Shown piece by piece: positions 46,853 through 59,465 of a stretch of 64,000 nt of DNA. The stretch lies in contig AP031357.1 in assembly GCA_037833965.1 (NCBI GenBank), forward strand, positions 10,250,001 through 10,314,000, written 5' to 3'. This DNA is from Marchantia polymorpha subsp. ruderalis (taxonomy: Eukaryota > Streptophyta > Marchantiopsida > Marchantiales > Marchantiaceae). Under the pieces are notes generated by a model. The model had not been told where the DNA came from, made no database searches, and saw nothing but the letters and a program-made list of their open reading frames with translations. The translations under genes were made by a program, and so were the position numbers. Numbering within the stretch: the stretch's first letter is position 1; the number at the start of each line of letters is the position of its first letter.

Positions 46853-47510
46853 GGGATGCATTTGCACCTCCTAACTACCCAGTGCTTCAAATTTATCTGC
46901 TCCACATAACCGAGTGGGCATCAGCTGTGCAGTCACTTGATGTGTGCATGTCAGTTCTTTGGAAGAGAACGCACAGCCGTGGTGCAATCGTGACAAATTG
47001 ATTCAGGTGCAAAAGACCCCATTAACCATATCAACGAAGGATGCCTGGATGTCTTGTTCCAATGATCCTAAGAACTCCTCGCCAGGCTCTGTCGCCACGG
47101 CTCGTTTGATTCGCCTCAAGACTGTCAGGGGTCGAGTCCACAATGGAGTCCTCCTGGAACTGTTGGGAATCGGCCTTTCTTTGGGATGCATTTGCACCTC
47201 CTAACTACCCAGTGCTTCAAATTTATCTGCTCCACATAACCGAGTGGGCATCAGCTGTGCAGTCACTTGATGTGTGCATGTCAGTTCTTTGGAAGAGAAC
47301 GCACAGCCGTGGTGCAATCGTGACAAATTGATTCAGGTGCAAAAGACCCCATTAACCATATCAACGAAGGATGCCTGGATGTCTTGTTCCAATGATCCTA
47401 AGAACTCCTCGCCAGGCTCTGTCGCCACGGCTCGTTTGATTCGCCTCAAGACTGTCAGGGGTCGAGTCCACAATGGAGTCCTCCTGGAACTGTTGGGAAT
47501 CGGCCTTTCT
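46853..47510. repeat. 330-bp perfect tandem duplication, Y2 only
   Basis: Two units of period 330 bp (from 46,853 and from 47,183) look identical by eye. Y1 has one copy (about 8,710-9,045, diverged). The lack of differences implies a recent event. Confidence 0.92.
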
Positions 47511-47648
47511 GAAATCCATTTGCTTCTGATCGGTGTAGGTGGACGACCATTATTAGGAAAGGCCAGTGGATGAACAGACAGAGCCTCTTCAGTAAGTATT
47601 AACTTACTGGATTATCAAGGGTTTCCCGTCCCTTCAAACATACAGAGG

Positions 47649-47682
47649 AGAGAGATCTGGAAGGTGTTATCCAGATCTCTCT
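47649..47682. repeat. 13-bp-arm hairpin (Y2)
   Basis: Same arms and loop as 9,180-9,213. Confidence 0.85.
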
Positions 47683-49456
47683 GACTACAGAAATCATCTC
47701 ACACTCGGTCGATGCATTCTGCACTCCGATCGGTCCACGAGACTGTGGAACAAGGTCGGTGAAAGATCATGAGTAATCACTTCTATCTGGAGTTTGATAT
47801 TTTCCTGATTGTCGTTCTCCACTTTCTACGAACCTGTACGGTTTCAGTACCAATATACACAACAGAGCTTTAACTCCCTTCCTGTATATTTGTTACTCGC
47901 ACACTCACGTACCTGCAGGTAGCAAGCTGATGATAAGCATTACTGACAGCTGGGCACTTCAAACATATTTACCGGAGTAGCGATGTGAAAGGTCGTTTTC
48001 ATAACGCATGTACAGAGATGGGACACGGTACGGAGGAAGCTGAGACCCCCACTTTTCCATGAAAGATTTATTGAGGCTGCAGTCTTCTTATATATGAACA
48101 AACTCTGAAAATTAGAATGGTGCTAAGATTTTAACGAAGTAGAATTAATATTGTAGACATCAGAAGGATCATCGTATGTTTGGACATCTGTCGTTGACAG
48201 TAAAGCGAAGAGGATTTTGAGATGAACCAATGGAAGTAGAAGAAGAGAAGTACTATGGGGCCCAACCTGGACACGATGTATCCAAGATATCATGAGTTTT
48301 GTTGAATACCTCATGCCAGTAGAGCAGGTCTAAACCCGACCACAGCCCTAGACGTAAGTTAGCACGTACAGAGACAAGCCCTCAATCAAAATCTCCTACA
48401 AGAATGACTCTGTGAAAAACAAAGACGATGGTTAGAAGTAGTAGCAAGGATGGGCCTCATCGCACGGCTCCAGGCATGAGATGAATCTGAATTCTTCGAC
48501 ATGATTCTTGTAGATTATTAGATAGCCCCTCAGTAGAAAAATCTTCTCGAGATCTCCAACCACATCACTTACCATCACACTCTGCGCTAAGTGAGTGACG
48601 GCAGAAGGCTGTGCATGAGTTCCATTCAGAAAACTGCAGCAATTCGAACAGGAGTGGGTGGTTTTGGAGTTCAAGCTTGACCTCAAAAAAGTTTTGTGGA
48701 CTGAGATCCAGAGGAACAAGACTGAAATTGATAATGAACTGCAGGCAAGTACCTTCACCAGGCTCTGAGCAGCACAACAAAGCAGGACAAAATGGCGTCT
48801 CTCTGAAACCCCCGAGTCCAAGCGGAAAAGGAGATCAGGAGCTTGGCTCTGACAAGTCTCCTGTACTCTACATATTCAGGGCGGAGCGACAAAGCTACGA
48901 CGTCCGGTGCCGACGTTGTCCCACAATAGTTCGCGAGCATCATCTGTGCAGTGGCAACAACTGGCACAAGCTTTCAGGCCCCACCTGCGAAACAATCGAC
49001 ACAAAGCCCTCCTCGGCACTCTGATTGCGTCGATAAAGATGAAAGCTTGCAAACAGTTGCGAGCGAGGCGGGACCCGCAGTCGATCGACGATGCCAAGGA
49101 GCCGGAAGGTTCTCTCCGTGGGGCCGGGACCAGCATTTTCCTCTTGTGGACCCAACAAATCCTCCGTACCTACTTGCAGTCTACGCAGCTCAAAAGCATC
49201 GAAAGGGAGAAAGGAAGAAAGGAAGAAGAGCAGAGAAATTCCTGACGAGAAAGTTCTTTCGCTAGGGAGAAATGTGCCTTACCTGAAGCCAGAGCCAGCC
49301 GCCTGAAATGAATGTGCCATGGTAGTCATCCAGAAGCTCCTGATGCTCACATCTCACAGCTCACAGCTCACTACTTATCTTCAACCACAGGTCCGCATTT
49401 CAGCCACCAGCCGGAACCAACATCGAGCTCAGAATGTGCTCTGCATGGCACTACAC

Positions 49457-50205
49457 GTCCGGTCGTCATTGGGCTCCACATTCCCCATCCAGTAGATCCC
49501 GCTTAACCCAACGAGAGATATTCTCAATCATTTCGAGCCTGGAAAATATTGCCTTTCTCGCTGCATGTCGTCTTCCGCTTACCATCCCACGACAGGTCTC
49601 CCGTTGGGACCTCCCACACGTGCTTGTGACTCTGCGTGATCGATCGCAGGGGCCTCCCCACAGAATGAATGAGCCAGTGCTCGCTTCTCGCTTCTGTAAC
49701 AAATTCGGAGGATGGTTTGGACGGGTGAGCAGCTCTATCATCTGCTTTTTCACGGATTATGGAAACTTTGTGTTCTTCATGATTGACGCCATTTTCCCGT
49801 CCATGTTCACATTCATGTCTTGGAAGAAATCTCAGCTCTCGAGGATAAGGTCAGACTGTAAAGGACGTCATTGATCTGCTTTGAAGGCCCGCTCGGAACA
49901 AACTCCGTCTGCTCGAGTGGACTCGACAGCTCCGAGCTAGGCTAGGAGTGAATTGGGCGGGGCGAGTGGAGGAAGGCCCAGGGCAACGCCGATCTTCGGA
50001 GAGTGTACTGGAAAGAAGAAGGGGAAAAGGGGCAACCATTATGAGCAGCCATAATGTGGGAGATTCTCGTGCATGCCGCTAGGCAGCGAGCAGGACGAGC
50101 AGTGAAGTCCACCCTCGCCAGCCAGCCCGCCCGCAACAGGGCACGCTCACTTCCCCCTCGTAGCGCTAGCCAGTGGTGCGTCAGATATCTATCTGTATCT
50201 CTGCC
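49457..50205. other. 749 bp present in Y2, absent from Y1
   Basis: Y1 runs directly from GGCACTACAC to TGCGGCCTACGAG at about 11,130; Y2 has 749 bp between these. It contains overlapping frames of up to 146 codons with no known domain, and no terminal repeats or target-site duplication that I could see. It is therefore either a deletion in Y1 or a non-transposon insertion in Y2. Confidence 0.75.
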
Positions 50206-50837
50206 TGCGGCCTACGAGTCACGGCATCCCCATCGGCATTGGCATTGGCATTCCCGTTTTCGTTTTCGTACGAGCGATCGGCACGCTGGATTCAGCCGAG
50301 CATGCTTTCGGTTGTGCTGTGCTGCGCTGGGGCTGCGTTGCCACCAGCCAGCTGAATATTTCTCGAATACCTTCGTCGATAAAAATAACACACCGAGAGA
50401 CGCCCCTTGATCTGAAACTCGTCGAGCTGAAGATTATCTTACGAAGTCTTCTCTCTTTCATCTCCATTCGGGAGTCTGTCCACCGAGGTGTACAGACGGG
50501 CATGCGTTGGAGTACGCATGCCCGCTTCTTTCGACTTCTTCCAGTCAAGGAGGGGATGCAGTTGAATTTTGCTGATCCACTCTCCCAGAGCAATCGTAAT
50601 CGCTTTCGGCATCCCGACTCGCGAAAGGCGATCATTTCTCCGCTGTGCCAGACGGATTGTATGTGGCCCTCAAAGTAAATCATGGATGTGGATCTCTGTG
50701 CAGTCTACTCCATGAAGGAACTCCACGGCGTGTGTGTTGTAGATTCTTCCGGTGGATCCCCCGAACCGAAGCACGAGTTGGTGACTGGCCACGGCAAATC
50801 AATCTTCAATCAGTCATCCACTACCGCATATGCTCTA

Positions 50838-50975
50838 ACTAACGAGATTGCCTTTTCTTCTAAGTCATCGACGATCCGATCCGCAGAGAGAATTCAGACC
50901 GGGCGCGACCGCGCTATTGCATCATGTGCGAGTTCGCTTCGTTGTCCCGCAACTTGCACTTGATCCGCAAGTGGT
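50838..50975. repeat. short dispersed repeat, copy c
   Basis: Y2 counterpart of 11,802-11,935. Confidence 0.75.
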
Positions 50976-51002
50976 TCATCGATCATCAGTAAACCCTGCT
51001 CC

Positions 51003-51470
51003 ATGGGGCAGGAAACATTTTATACATTGATTGCACGGGCGAATTTTTTTCCAAAAGTTGCTTCAGTAAGGCTTATTATTACACTTCGTACGTGTGTCTC
51101 TGTACCTTCTCGACTCCCACGTGCCTTGTGGATTTCTCTTCGACAGTGGTCCTTCAACAGTCAAATATATGGATATAATTCGAGAACACTGATGTCGAGA
51201 AATTTGTTCGTTAGAGGAGATCGGCTGAACGCCAAGTGGGAATTTTATCAGGTAACGAACCTTCTACTTCTGATATTATTCCATAGCACTGAGAGAAAGT
51301 CGAGATTCCAAGTTGCTGAAATTGCAACTTGGACTCTCGACTTTCTTTTCGTTCGTCACAATATTGTTTCATTTTTCCGTCCATGTTCTTCTCGAGGAAT
51401 TAAGAATCTGGGTTATATCCGAGTCCATATAACAGTCCAGTTCGTTGGTTGTGAAGAGAAACTTGAATGA
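51003..51470 (+). CDS. 155-codon open frame, Y2 copy of 11,947-12,414 (uncertain)
   Basis: One residue different from the Y1 frame. The DNA around it is equally conserved, so coding selection cannot be judged. No domain recognised. Confidence 0.25.
   Translation: MGQETFYTLIARANFFPKVASVRLIITLRTCVSVPSRLPRALWISLRQWSFNSQIYGYNSRTLMSRNLFVRGDRLNAKWEFYQVTNLLLLILFHSTERKSRFQVAEIATWTLDFLFVRHNIVSFFRPCSSRGIKNLGYIRVHITVQFVGCEEKLE
51295..51345. repeat. 22-bp-arm hairpin (Y2)
   Basis: Identical to 12,239-12,289: one mismatch in 22 pairs, loop TGAAATT. Confidence 0.9.
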
Positions 51471-51723
51471 CAGTTTCAAATAGAGGCCTTGGCGTCTCGC
51501 GGAGTTCCATGCACCTGTTTCGCGAAGACTGTGCTTGGTATTAGCTATATTAAGGAGTCGATAAGGAGTAGATATGAGTTGCGTTAAGGTTGTAGACTAG
51601 AAATGTGTGCTTGTTATTAGCTATATTGAGGAGTCGATGAGTAGCAGAGTCCAACATTTTACTTCAAATCTGCACCCAGACCATAACCATCCGCAACGAC
51701 CTAAGTCCACCCATGTTATACAA

Positions 51724-51975
51724 ATTACACCAATTCTTGGTTGGATTTTGACCAACACTGCCATTAGCATTACTTGTGCCCACCGATGGAATAATAATGT
51801 CACCCAAATTACACCAATTCTTGGTTGGATTTTGACCAACACTGCCATTAGCATTACTTGTGCCCACCGATGGAATAATAATGTCACCCAAATTACACCA
51901 ATTCTTGGTTGGATTTTGACCAACACTGCCATTAGCATTACTTGTGCCCACAGATGGAATAATAATGTCACCCAA
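51724..51975. repeat. 84-bp minisatellite, three units (one in Y1)
   Basis: Units begin with ATTACACCAATTCTTGG. Y1 has one unit at about 12,637-12,720. As 84 is 28 codons, frames on both strands stay open through the array (plus-strand peptide ITPILGWILTNTA, minus-strand LLFHRWAQVMLMAVL). Confidence 0.92.
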
Positions 51976-52234
51976 AATCCACGGGCATGGATGCGTTTGG
52001 GCATGGGTTGTTGACTAGAAGAGAGTCTAGGCTGTCGTAGATGTGTGTCGAAGTAAGGTTGTCCAGAACAGAGTATAGACAGGCTATAGTAGATGTGTGT
52101 GTGGAGTTAAAGGTTATCGACTAGAATAGAACAGAGTACAGAAAGCCTACATTGTGTTGCTATTTACTAATAGCCATGGTCTTGTGGTTTTCTTAACCAC
52201 CCGTATGGGTTTTCTACAATCTAGTTACTTCTGC

Positions 52235-54560
52235 CGTGTTTTCTTTGCAGTTACATCCTCTTTACACATATAATCTCTCCCAAATGATAGTTGGTAAATA
52301 AATTCATTCTCCATCCAAAAGAGAAACCTAAAGAGCCATCTCGAGAACGAGGACTAATAACATCCCTATATATAACAATCAAATTCATGCGGTAGTGAAG
52401 AATATAAATGATATGTAACAACTTTATGAGCAACTCTAATATATATAAATCTAGTAAATATAATAAACACATGTTCTTCATCCTCACATTTATTACTTCA
52501 CATAAACTACAAAACCGTTGACTTTTATAAATATTATGCCAACGTCTTTCCTCAATCTCTAGATTATGAGAACCGATTATATGACGTGAAATAATATGAG
52601 GTAAAAATGTAGAATTACTTGCAAGTAGATATCATTGTTGACAATAAACAAGCATACGATGAACATGAACTCAACTTTGGTGCTAGACTTGCTCCAAGAA
52701 TGTAAAGAATTCTTTCCTATAGATGTTGGTAAAGTGCCATTGGTTGCAAATTCCAATCCAGTCCCGTCACATTTCACTTCAATTGAATCAAATAACCACT
52801 CTTTGGAGCGTGTGTCTTGCAAAGCTTGGTGAGGTGCAAAACATTAAGAAATCTCATCCATGTAATGTAAGTGATGATCAAGTCAAGAATTTGAGTTTTG
52901 ACAGGAAAACAAACTATTTTTGCAAGGAGAATGACATAGGAAGTTTTCTTTTTCATCTTCAATTCTTCTAGTAAAAATATCTTCTGAACTATCTCCAAGC
53001 AACTCCAACTTGTCTTCTTACAACCAAGATCTCACACTTGGATACCATATAAAACCACTACCAACACTAAACTGTTAAATAAAAATTTTCTTAGGTTCCA
53101 AGACACAAGATGAGCTTTTCTAGATTAGCTTAACAATGAATATAGAGCTTTGTACGCAATGTGCCTAACAGAAGAAAAGGAAGAAAGATCATGGAAGAAA
53201 TTGAAGTCTAAGTATTTGTAAAACTTCACTTCCAACTTTGATTCTTTGTATTAGAAAGAAAACTTGGATCTAGTTCCCATCATAATGATTTTTGATTTGT
53301 CCAAGTTGAACTTCATCTAATTTTGGATAAAAAAACTTGCCAAAGTGTCAAGGTATCTCTGTAAACTAATGGCATCAAGTGCTAGTGATATGATATCATC
53401 TGCATACAAAAAAGCTTTGATGACAAAGTCTTCAAGTTTGACATCTCCAGTTTTACATTCTTGCAATCACTTTTCTATATCATCTATGAAAATTCCAAAT
53501 AGAGAAGGAGAGAAAGTATAACTTTGAAGAATCCCGATAGTACTTGAGATTTCTTAAGGCGGAAAACTTTGATTTGATCCAAATTGAACTGTATAACGTG
53601 AACACTGCTCCAAAAAGATTAGACAATATTTCAATGTCTTATAATCTTTTTTGTAAAAGGTTACAAGAAACAGTGTCAAAAGCTTTATTGAAGTCAATGA
53701 AGTCACAAAACAAAGCTTTATCATTGACATTAGATTTTTTTCATAATACATGTGTTTTCTTTCTAAGTTTTCTTTTGCAACCATCAAGTTGGAGTAAAAT
53801 CATAGATGGTACATCTTTCAAAACTTTGTTAAAAATAAATTCAATACAATCTCCTATCTACTTGCAAAAAATAAATGGACGAATCATCTAAATCCTTACA
53901 TTTTCCATTTGCTAATCTTGTAAGTAGAGTCATCAATTTTTCTTCAAAGAAGAAACTAGGTATTGCTTTGCAATATGATATAGAGTTAAATTCACAAAAG
54001 AAATAAAGCTTTTCAAAAAAAGCTTTCAAAAACTTGAAATTCAAAGAAAATTAAAAATGGTAGAACTAAACGTTTTCAAAAAGACTCAAGATACTTCAAA
54101 GCTTCTTAGTCAAGGAATCTTGCTTTTGCCTCAAAAAATATAGTCTCTTAAACTTCACCATATCTTTGTATATTCTTGATTTGACTTTGGATATTCAAAT
54201 ATCTAACAACATATGTCATCCATGCTAGCTTGCACTCAATGTCAAATCATCCATTACAAGGTCCTAGTACTCCAATTCCTATGTTGCAAAAAGAATTTAG
54301 ATGTAGAGTTTTTGAACAATATTGTGAATTGCAAATTGGTGCGAGTCAATAGATCTTGTAAATGTAGCGCACAAAGATTTGTTTTACAAGGAATTAAGCG
54401 GAACTTGGGAGAAGCTAAAATAAATTGACAGAATAAAGGAGTGAATGGCTTTAACATTGAAACTATAAAAAAAAGAGGTGCATAATTTGATTGATGTTGA
54501 GGATTAAAAAGATCAAAAGTAAAGATAAGAGAGCTGTTAATTGAGGAAGACAATAAAAAA
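52235..54560 (-). pseudogene. decayed LINE, Y2 copy
   Basis: Duplicate of the Y1 LINE at 12,970-15,300, with the YADD box at 53,395-53,406 and the same C-terminal Cys motif near 52,540. It has its own small indels, such as a deletion around 52,345 and an insertion near 53,170, on top of shared breaks. Dead before the segmental duplication. Confidence 0.8.
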
Positions 54561-54639
54561 TCTATTGTGCTAACACCTATATAGAAGAAAGATATATTGG
54601 ATTGAGAGTTGGAAAAGCGAGAGGTTACTGTAACACTAG

Positions 54640-55040
54640 GGTAGAGAGAAATTCACTCAGAGATGTAAACATAAACTCTGAAGATGAGAGTTCCCAACAA
54701 TGGTTCTCCTCTCCCTTATATAGCTTTCACTAACAACTACAATGAGATAAAATCTTATTTCCACCATCCATCCCACTACTAGTGGATGTATTACGTGGCG
54801 GATAACCCCAACAAGCACACTGATTGCTGACGTGGCGCTACCAACAAGCACGTTCAATCCTTACCTAACAAGCACATGGATCGCTGACATAGCGTTGTCA
54901 ACTAACACACCTACTCTCTACTTACAAAGCGCGCGGATCGCGCTTTCTAGTGACTAGTGCACGCTAAAGTGTTTTTATCAACATTTAGAGTAACCTCTAC
55001 TTTAGGTCTAACTAACTAAAGATGGATACAGTTACATTTC
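54640..55040. repeat. dispersed repeat with TGACGTGGC boxes (Y2)
   Basis: Y2 duplicate of 15,380-15,790, with ACGTGGCGG at about 54,793 and TGACGTGGCGC at about 54,829. Confidence 0.55.
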
Positions 55041-57000
55041 AAACTTTCAAGTTACGAATGTCTTCAAAATTTAGAAAAATTTATGTCATAGAATTTATAG
55101 ATTGATTACAAGAAATTCTAGATCACAAACTATCTTGAATTTCTTAAAGAAGAAAAGAAGCCAAGGAGTTATTAAATTGAACACAACGTTTACAATAACA
55201 TTGAAGTGTTTAGCTAGAAGGACATTTCTTTTGCGTTGATATTTGAGAATATCTCTAATGAGTCGATGGACTGATTGATTTTGTTTGCAAAAACATGTTG
55301 AGTAGATATGTATGGACTATGATGCAAAATAACAAATTGCCAAATAAAAATAAGATTCTCCAACCAAACCAAGACAGAGCCAATGATATTGGTCGTCGAT
55401 ATCTTCAATCATCTAGATGTATGAGAGGTAGAAATTGAAAACTCATGAAAGTAGCAACAACTCTATTGTGTTGTCTTATCTGGTTCCATGTTGATACCAC
55501 CCAGGTTAATCTCGGCAATTCAGTACTAAGTATAATTTTCATGTTTTCAAATCTCCACAATGTTGATGATGTTCAACAACTCTCAAATTGAAACAATAGT
55601 CATAAATTCTATTGTTGAAAGTTTTTGGATATTCCACATCAACATACTTAGTTTCTTGGATTTCTAAGTTGATGATTTTCTTATTTTTTGGATAACGATT
55701 ATGGATTATGAACATAAAGTGTGTAAACTAACTACTTGGTGACAACAATGTTCACATCTTCATTCTCTATTTTTTTATTAACAAGATATTCTAACATTCT
55801 TTATATAGTTATTGTAGATTGATTGGCGTTTTTTATTTATTGCTCTTCACAGTAAGAGATACGAGGAATCTTTGTAATTTCAACATACAATTTGAATTTT
55901 GGTTCAAAAGTGTCTTTCATATTATGGATTACTCCACTATTGAGATTAGTCATTTGTGACATTGTTTAGGCTTGAACATACGTGATAGCTTTGGAAGTAT
56001 GAAACATAACGCTAGAATTCTCTTGCATCTCTTTTCTAAAAACATCTTGTCAATTTTTCAACTTCCAAATTTGAATATATGCAAGAGTAATTTGAGAGGT
56101 TTGTACCTTTATTCTTGCAAAAATCCATTCAACTCACTTAAAAATTGTGTATACAAGTTCGAAGATTTCATATTGAGAAATCATTCTATAATCACAACTT
56201 CAAAGTTCCAGTTCCGTTTCGGCTTCTGGCTTTCTTTTGTATATTTAAGTTACGTTCGGCTCCTTGGCTTTCTTTTGTATATCTAAGTTAGGCTTGTTTG
56301 CACTGGAAACGTGATCTCCTGATTTAGATGCATGCCCGGCTTAGTATCCCACATAAGTGCAAGCGGTGTCTGCCGCTTTGCAAATTTCACGTCTCAAGTT
56401 TAGTATAATGAGATTAGATGCAACGGATAGAATAGACAAGTACAAAATAAGTACAATCTGCTAAAGAGTGTGACAATGTAAACCACTAAAGAAAATTTCA
56501 CCGACAAGAATTTGTTACACATGTACTACAATACTCTCCTTCCATCCACGATTGCCATCCCCGTAATCTTTGCTACACAAAATATACCTTCCCCCATGCT
56601 ACATACACCTGGTCATTGCAACTGGTAGCAAAGGCTCCATAGTAGGCCGTCGAGCTCAGCCATTCCGAGCAATTTAACCCTAGGTTTCCTCGCGTTCCGT
56701 CCACGATTGGGATTTCTGTTCCACAAAATTTACCTCCACACTCCTCTGAATCTACATCGTTGCTGCCAATGTTTGTTATAATATTCGCAACTTCATCAAT
56801 TCCTCCTTTCTTATTTCTATCATCTCGCAGTAATTAGTAGGACTTGCTTCTGGCTCTTGCTGCACCGAAACCTAGCCAGCTGGACATGTACACGGGGAGT
56901 ACGAACACTGGGCCTTGAAGCCTATAGAAATACTACTACTATGATTGTATCCAACCGGCCATCGAGTTGGGGGTCCGATATGGATGTTCGGCAAGATACG
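55041..57000. other. AT-rich stretch, no gene recognised (Y2)
   Basis: Duplicate of 15,791-17,670. Near 56,905-56,995 Y2 has about 70 bp that Y1 lacks. Confidence 0.5.
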
Positions 57001-57646
57001 CTGTTACGATAACACCTCCTGTCTGCTGACAGCTCGCCCACTGCTATCTTCCAGCCCAGTAGGAAAGGTCGAAGAGAATCCCTGAAATTGTGAACTTTTC
57101 AGTTCCAGAAAGGGTCACCCGGGCCAAGCTCATCGAGAAGTGGAGGCTGTGAGTACCCGAGTCGAGTCGAAAGTTTGAAGAGTCCAAAATTCTGTACTCC
57201 CCAAAATTGATACATGTACAGCAAGGAATATCAACCCAGCATGATCTGGAAAGTGATCCGGGCTTCATTCCATGCCTGCCTTGGAAGCAATGAAGCGATT
57301 ACAGAACATGCCACTTATCCATAGATCAATCAATGTAGATCGCACTCGTGACGGTGTGTCGCACAAATGCTCTTCACGGGATTGAAGAAATGGCAAAGGT
57401 ATAAAGTGCCTTTGTCAAGAACTCGCTTGGATCCGCCAATGACGTCGAGGATATAGATGCAAACGTTTAATGATCAATGCATATGATCAGGAAACACGGT
57501 CTGCTACTGAGGATGGTCGGAAGAGTTTGCTCGATCGAAGGGAAGTTGCAGTGTGAAGAATCGTCCGTCCGTAAAACACAATATTTGCCAAATCCCAAAT
57601 CTCTCACGGATAAAAAACAGAATGTCCAATGCTCTGAGGAGCAAGT

Positions 57647-59302
57647 TTACACGTTCCACTCGTCGAAAGTGCTGACCGAACTGTAAAACAACATGTTCTC
57701 GTTTAGGAGGGATGTCTCCTTATCGCAAAGGCTGCTTGAGATGAACTTCCGCACCGCCGTGTCCTTTCGACGGGCGCGCTCGCGGCACTGCCTCGTAGCA
57801 AAGTGGTCATGGTCAGTTTCGAGGTCCTCGTCCAACTGCTCGACATCCATATGCTTTAGGCTGCGCCTGCGGATCGATCTCATGGGCAGCCGCAGGCGGC
57901 CAAAGAGCAGCTGGAAATCGGCGAGCGCGCGGATCTTCGACATGCGTTCCAGAAACAGGAGCCCGATCACGCAACAGACGACGGTGCCGATGCAGGTGGT
58001 GGTCACCATGTTGACGTGCAGCCGGGGGACGGCCGGGAGCGAGGCGAACCCGGCCGCAACGAAGGCCCCCAGCACGAGGACGACGGAGACGAGGAGCAGG
58101 CAGGAGGTGAGCGCGAGCCAGCGCCGAATGCTGGTGACGGAGTGGCCGATGTACACGTCGGACATGGGCAGCACGGTGCCGGCGCCGGCCGTGACGGTGG
58201 CCAGCGAGAAGAAGAAGGAGAGGCTGTTGAAGGCCCAGAACACGCGCATCTCCTGGTCGTCGCCCTGCGGGGGCTGCAGCCAGCCGCCGAAGGAGACGCT
58301 GGCAATGAGCGCCGCGCCCACCAGGATGGCGTTGGCCGCGTCCACGAACACCTGCCGGTCGCGGTACAGGCGCTCCACCTCGTCCTTCACCTCGGGCACC
58401 GTCTGCAGCATCTTCTGCAGGTCGCGCCCGACCTTGCGGTCGATTTCGCGGTTCTCGATGGCGATCTGCAGCACGGCCCGGCCCTCGCAGTCCACCTCCG
58501 TGGTGCGGATTCGTTTCTTCGTCGCGCGACTGATGAAGTGCTCCACGGACTCGGCCGCGCCCATCAGCACGGCCCAGTGCAGCGGCGTGTATTTGCAGCA
58601 GTCCACGGCGTTGGGGTCCACGCCCGTCGCGTCCAGCAGCTCGGCCACGACCGCGCCAACGTTCGCGTCGGGTAAGGAGCAGGCCATGTGCAGCGCCGAG
58701 CGCCGGAAGCTGTCAATTTTGTTTAGGTGCCGGCGGAAGGTCTCGGATGTCGCCAGCCGGTGCACCACGTCGCTCTTGTGGTCCAGCACGGCGTACTGCA
58801 GCGGCGTCATCAGGAATGTGTCTTCGAAGTCGTATTCAGTATTGCAGAAGTCGTCTCTCTGGTACCACGCGAGCAGCAGGTCCACCATCTCCACGTTGTT
58901 GGCGCACACCGCCAGATGCAGCGCCGTCCACCCGCGCCGCGTTTTGGCGTGCAGCATCGGCACCAGGTTGAAGGCCAGGCGCGACAGCAGCCGCGCCACC
59001 TCCAGGTGCTTGCCCACCACCGCCCGGTGCAGCGCCGTGTACTCGTCGTCGTCGACCGCCGTGTTCACCAGGCTATTGAGCGGCGAGTTGTTGAGGAACT
59101 CGGCCACGAACTCCACCTGCCCCGCGGCGCAGGCCCAGAGCAGCGCCTTGCGCCAGACCTCCTCCGGCACGTCCGCCCCCCTCGCCACGAATTTGCTCAG
59201 CTTCGCTGGGTCTCTCAGCGCCAAGTTGAACTCGTCCATCAGCTCCCTCCCCGCCGTGCTCACGTCTTCCTCTTCGCCCTCTGCTAAAGCCATGCTTCCC
59301 AT
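57647..59302 (-). CDS. ankyrin-repeat protein with C-terminal PGG-type membrane domain (paralogue 2)
   Basis: A single exon of 551 codons from the first in-frame ATG (an open lead-in reaches a GTG at 59,383). Same order as paralogue 1: ankyrin repeats at residues about 51-303, then four hydrophobic segments starting ILVGAALIASVSF with the PPQG motif, then a basic tail that is three residues shorter. The four-helix part is almost unchanged between the paralogues, with one replacement (Ala/Val) up to the last helix. Replacements cluster in two ankyrin segments and in the tail. The frame is intact, so it is probably functional. A partial duplicate of its first exon lies directly upstream. Membrane-anchored defence or stress signalling is a family-based inference. 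Confidence 0.92.
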   Translation of the reverse strand: MGSMALAEGEEEDVSTAGRELMDEFNLALRDPAKLSKFVARGADVPEEVWRKALLWACAAGQVEFVAEFLNNSPLNSLVNTAVDDDEYTALHRAVVGKHLEVARLLSRLAFNLVPMLHAKTRRGWTALHLAVCANNVEMVDLLLAWYQRDDFCNTEYDFEDTFLMTPLQYAVLDHKSDVVHRLATSETFRRHLNKIDSFRRSALHMACSLPDANVGAVVAELLDATGVDPNAVDCCKYTPLHWAVLMGAAESVEHFISRATKKRIRTTEVDCEGRAVLQIAIENREIDRKVGRDLQKMLQTVPEVKDEVERLYRDRQVFVDAANAILVGAALIASVSFGGWLQPPQGDDQEMRVFWAFNSLSFFFSLATVTAGAGTVLPMSDVYIGHSVTSIRRWLALTSCLLLVSVVLVLGAFVAAGFASLPAVPRLHVNMVTTTCIGTVVCCVIGLLFLERMSKIRALADFQLLFGRLRLPMRSIRRRSLKHMDVEQLDEDLETDHDHFATRQCRERARRKDTAVRKFISSSLCDKETSLLNENMLFYSSVSTFDEWNV

Positions 59303-59465
59303 TCCGCCCGATCTCTCCCCGCCCCTGCGGTTTCGCGGCGCGATGAACGCCGGGCCAATCCTCTGCTTTTGCTTCCGAGGCACGCAGATTTCACTTTGCA
59401 GAGCCTAATCCCTAACGAGGAGCTCTTCTTCCTAATCGGACCGACCCGACGTCGTTCTGCGCAGG

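Noticed and set aside
57693-59408. 571-codon plus-strand open frame opposite ankyrin paralogue 2
   Set aside because: Long antisense frames are expected opposite GC-rich genes with strong third-position bias. The peptide is Ser/Arg/Thr-rich and resembles no family, and the Y1 counterpart (18,369-19,277) is cut short.
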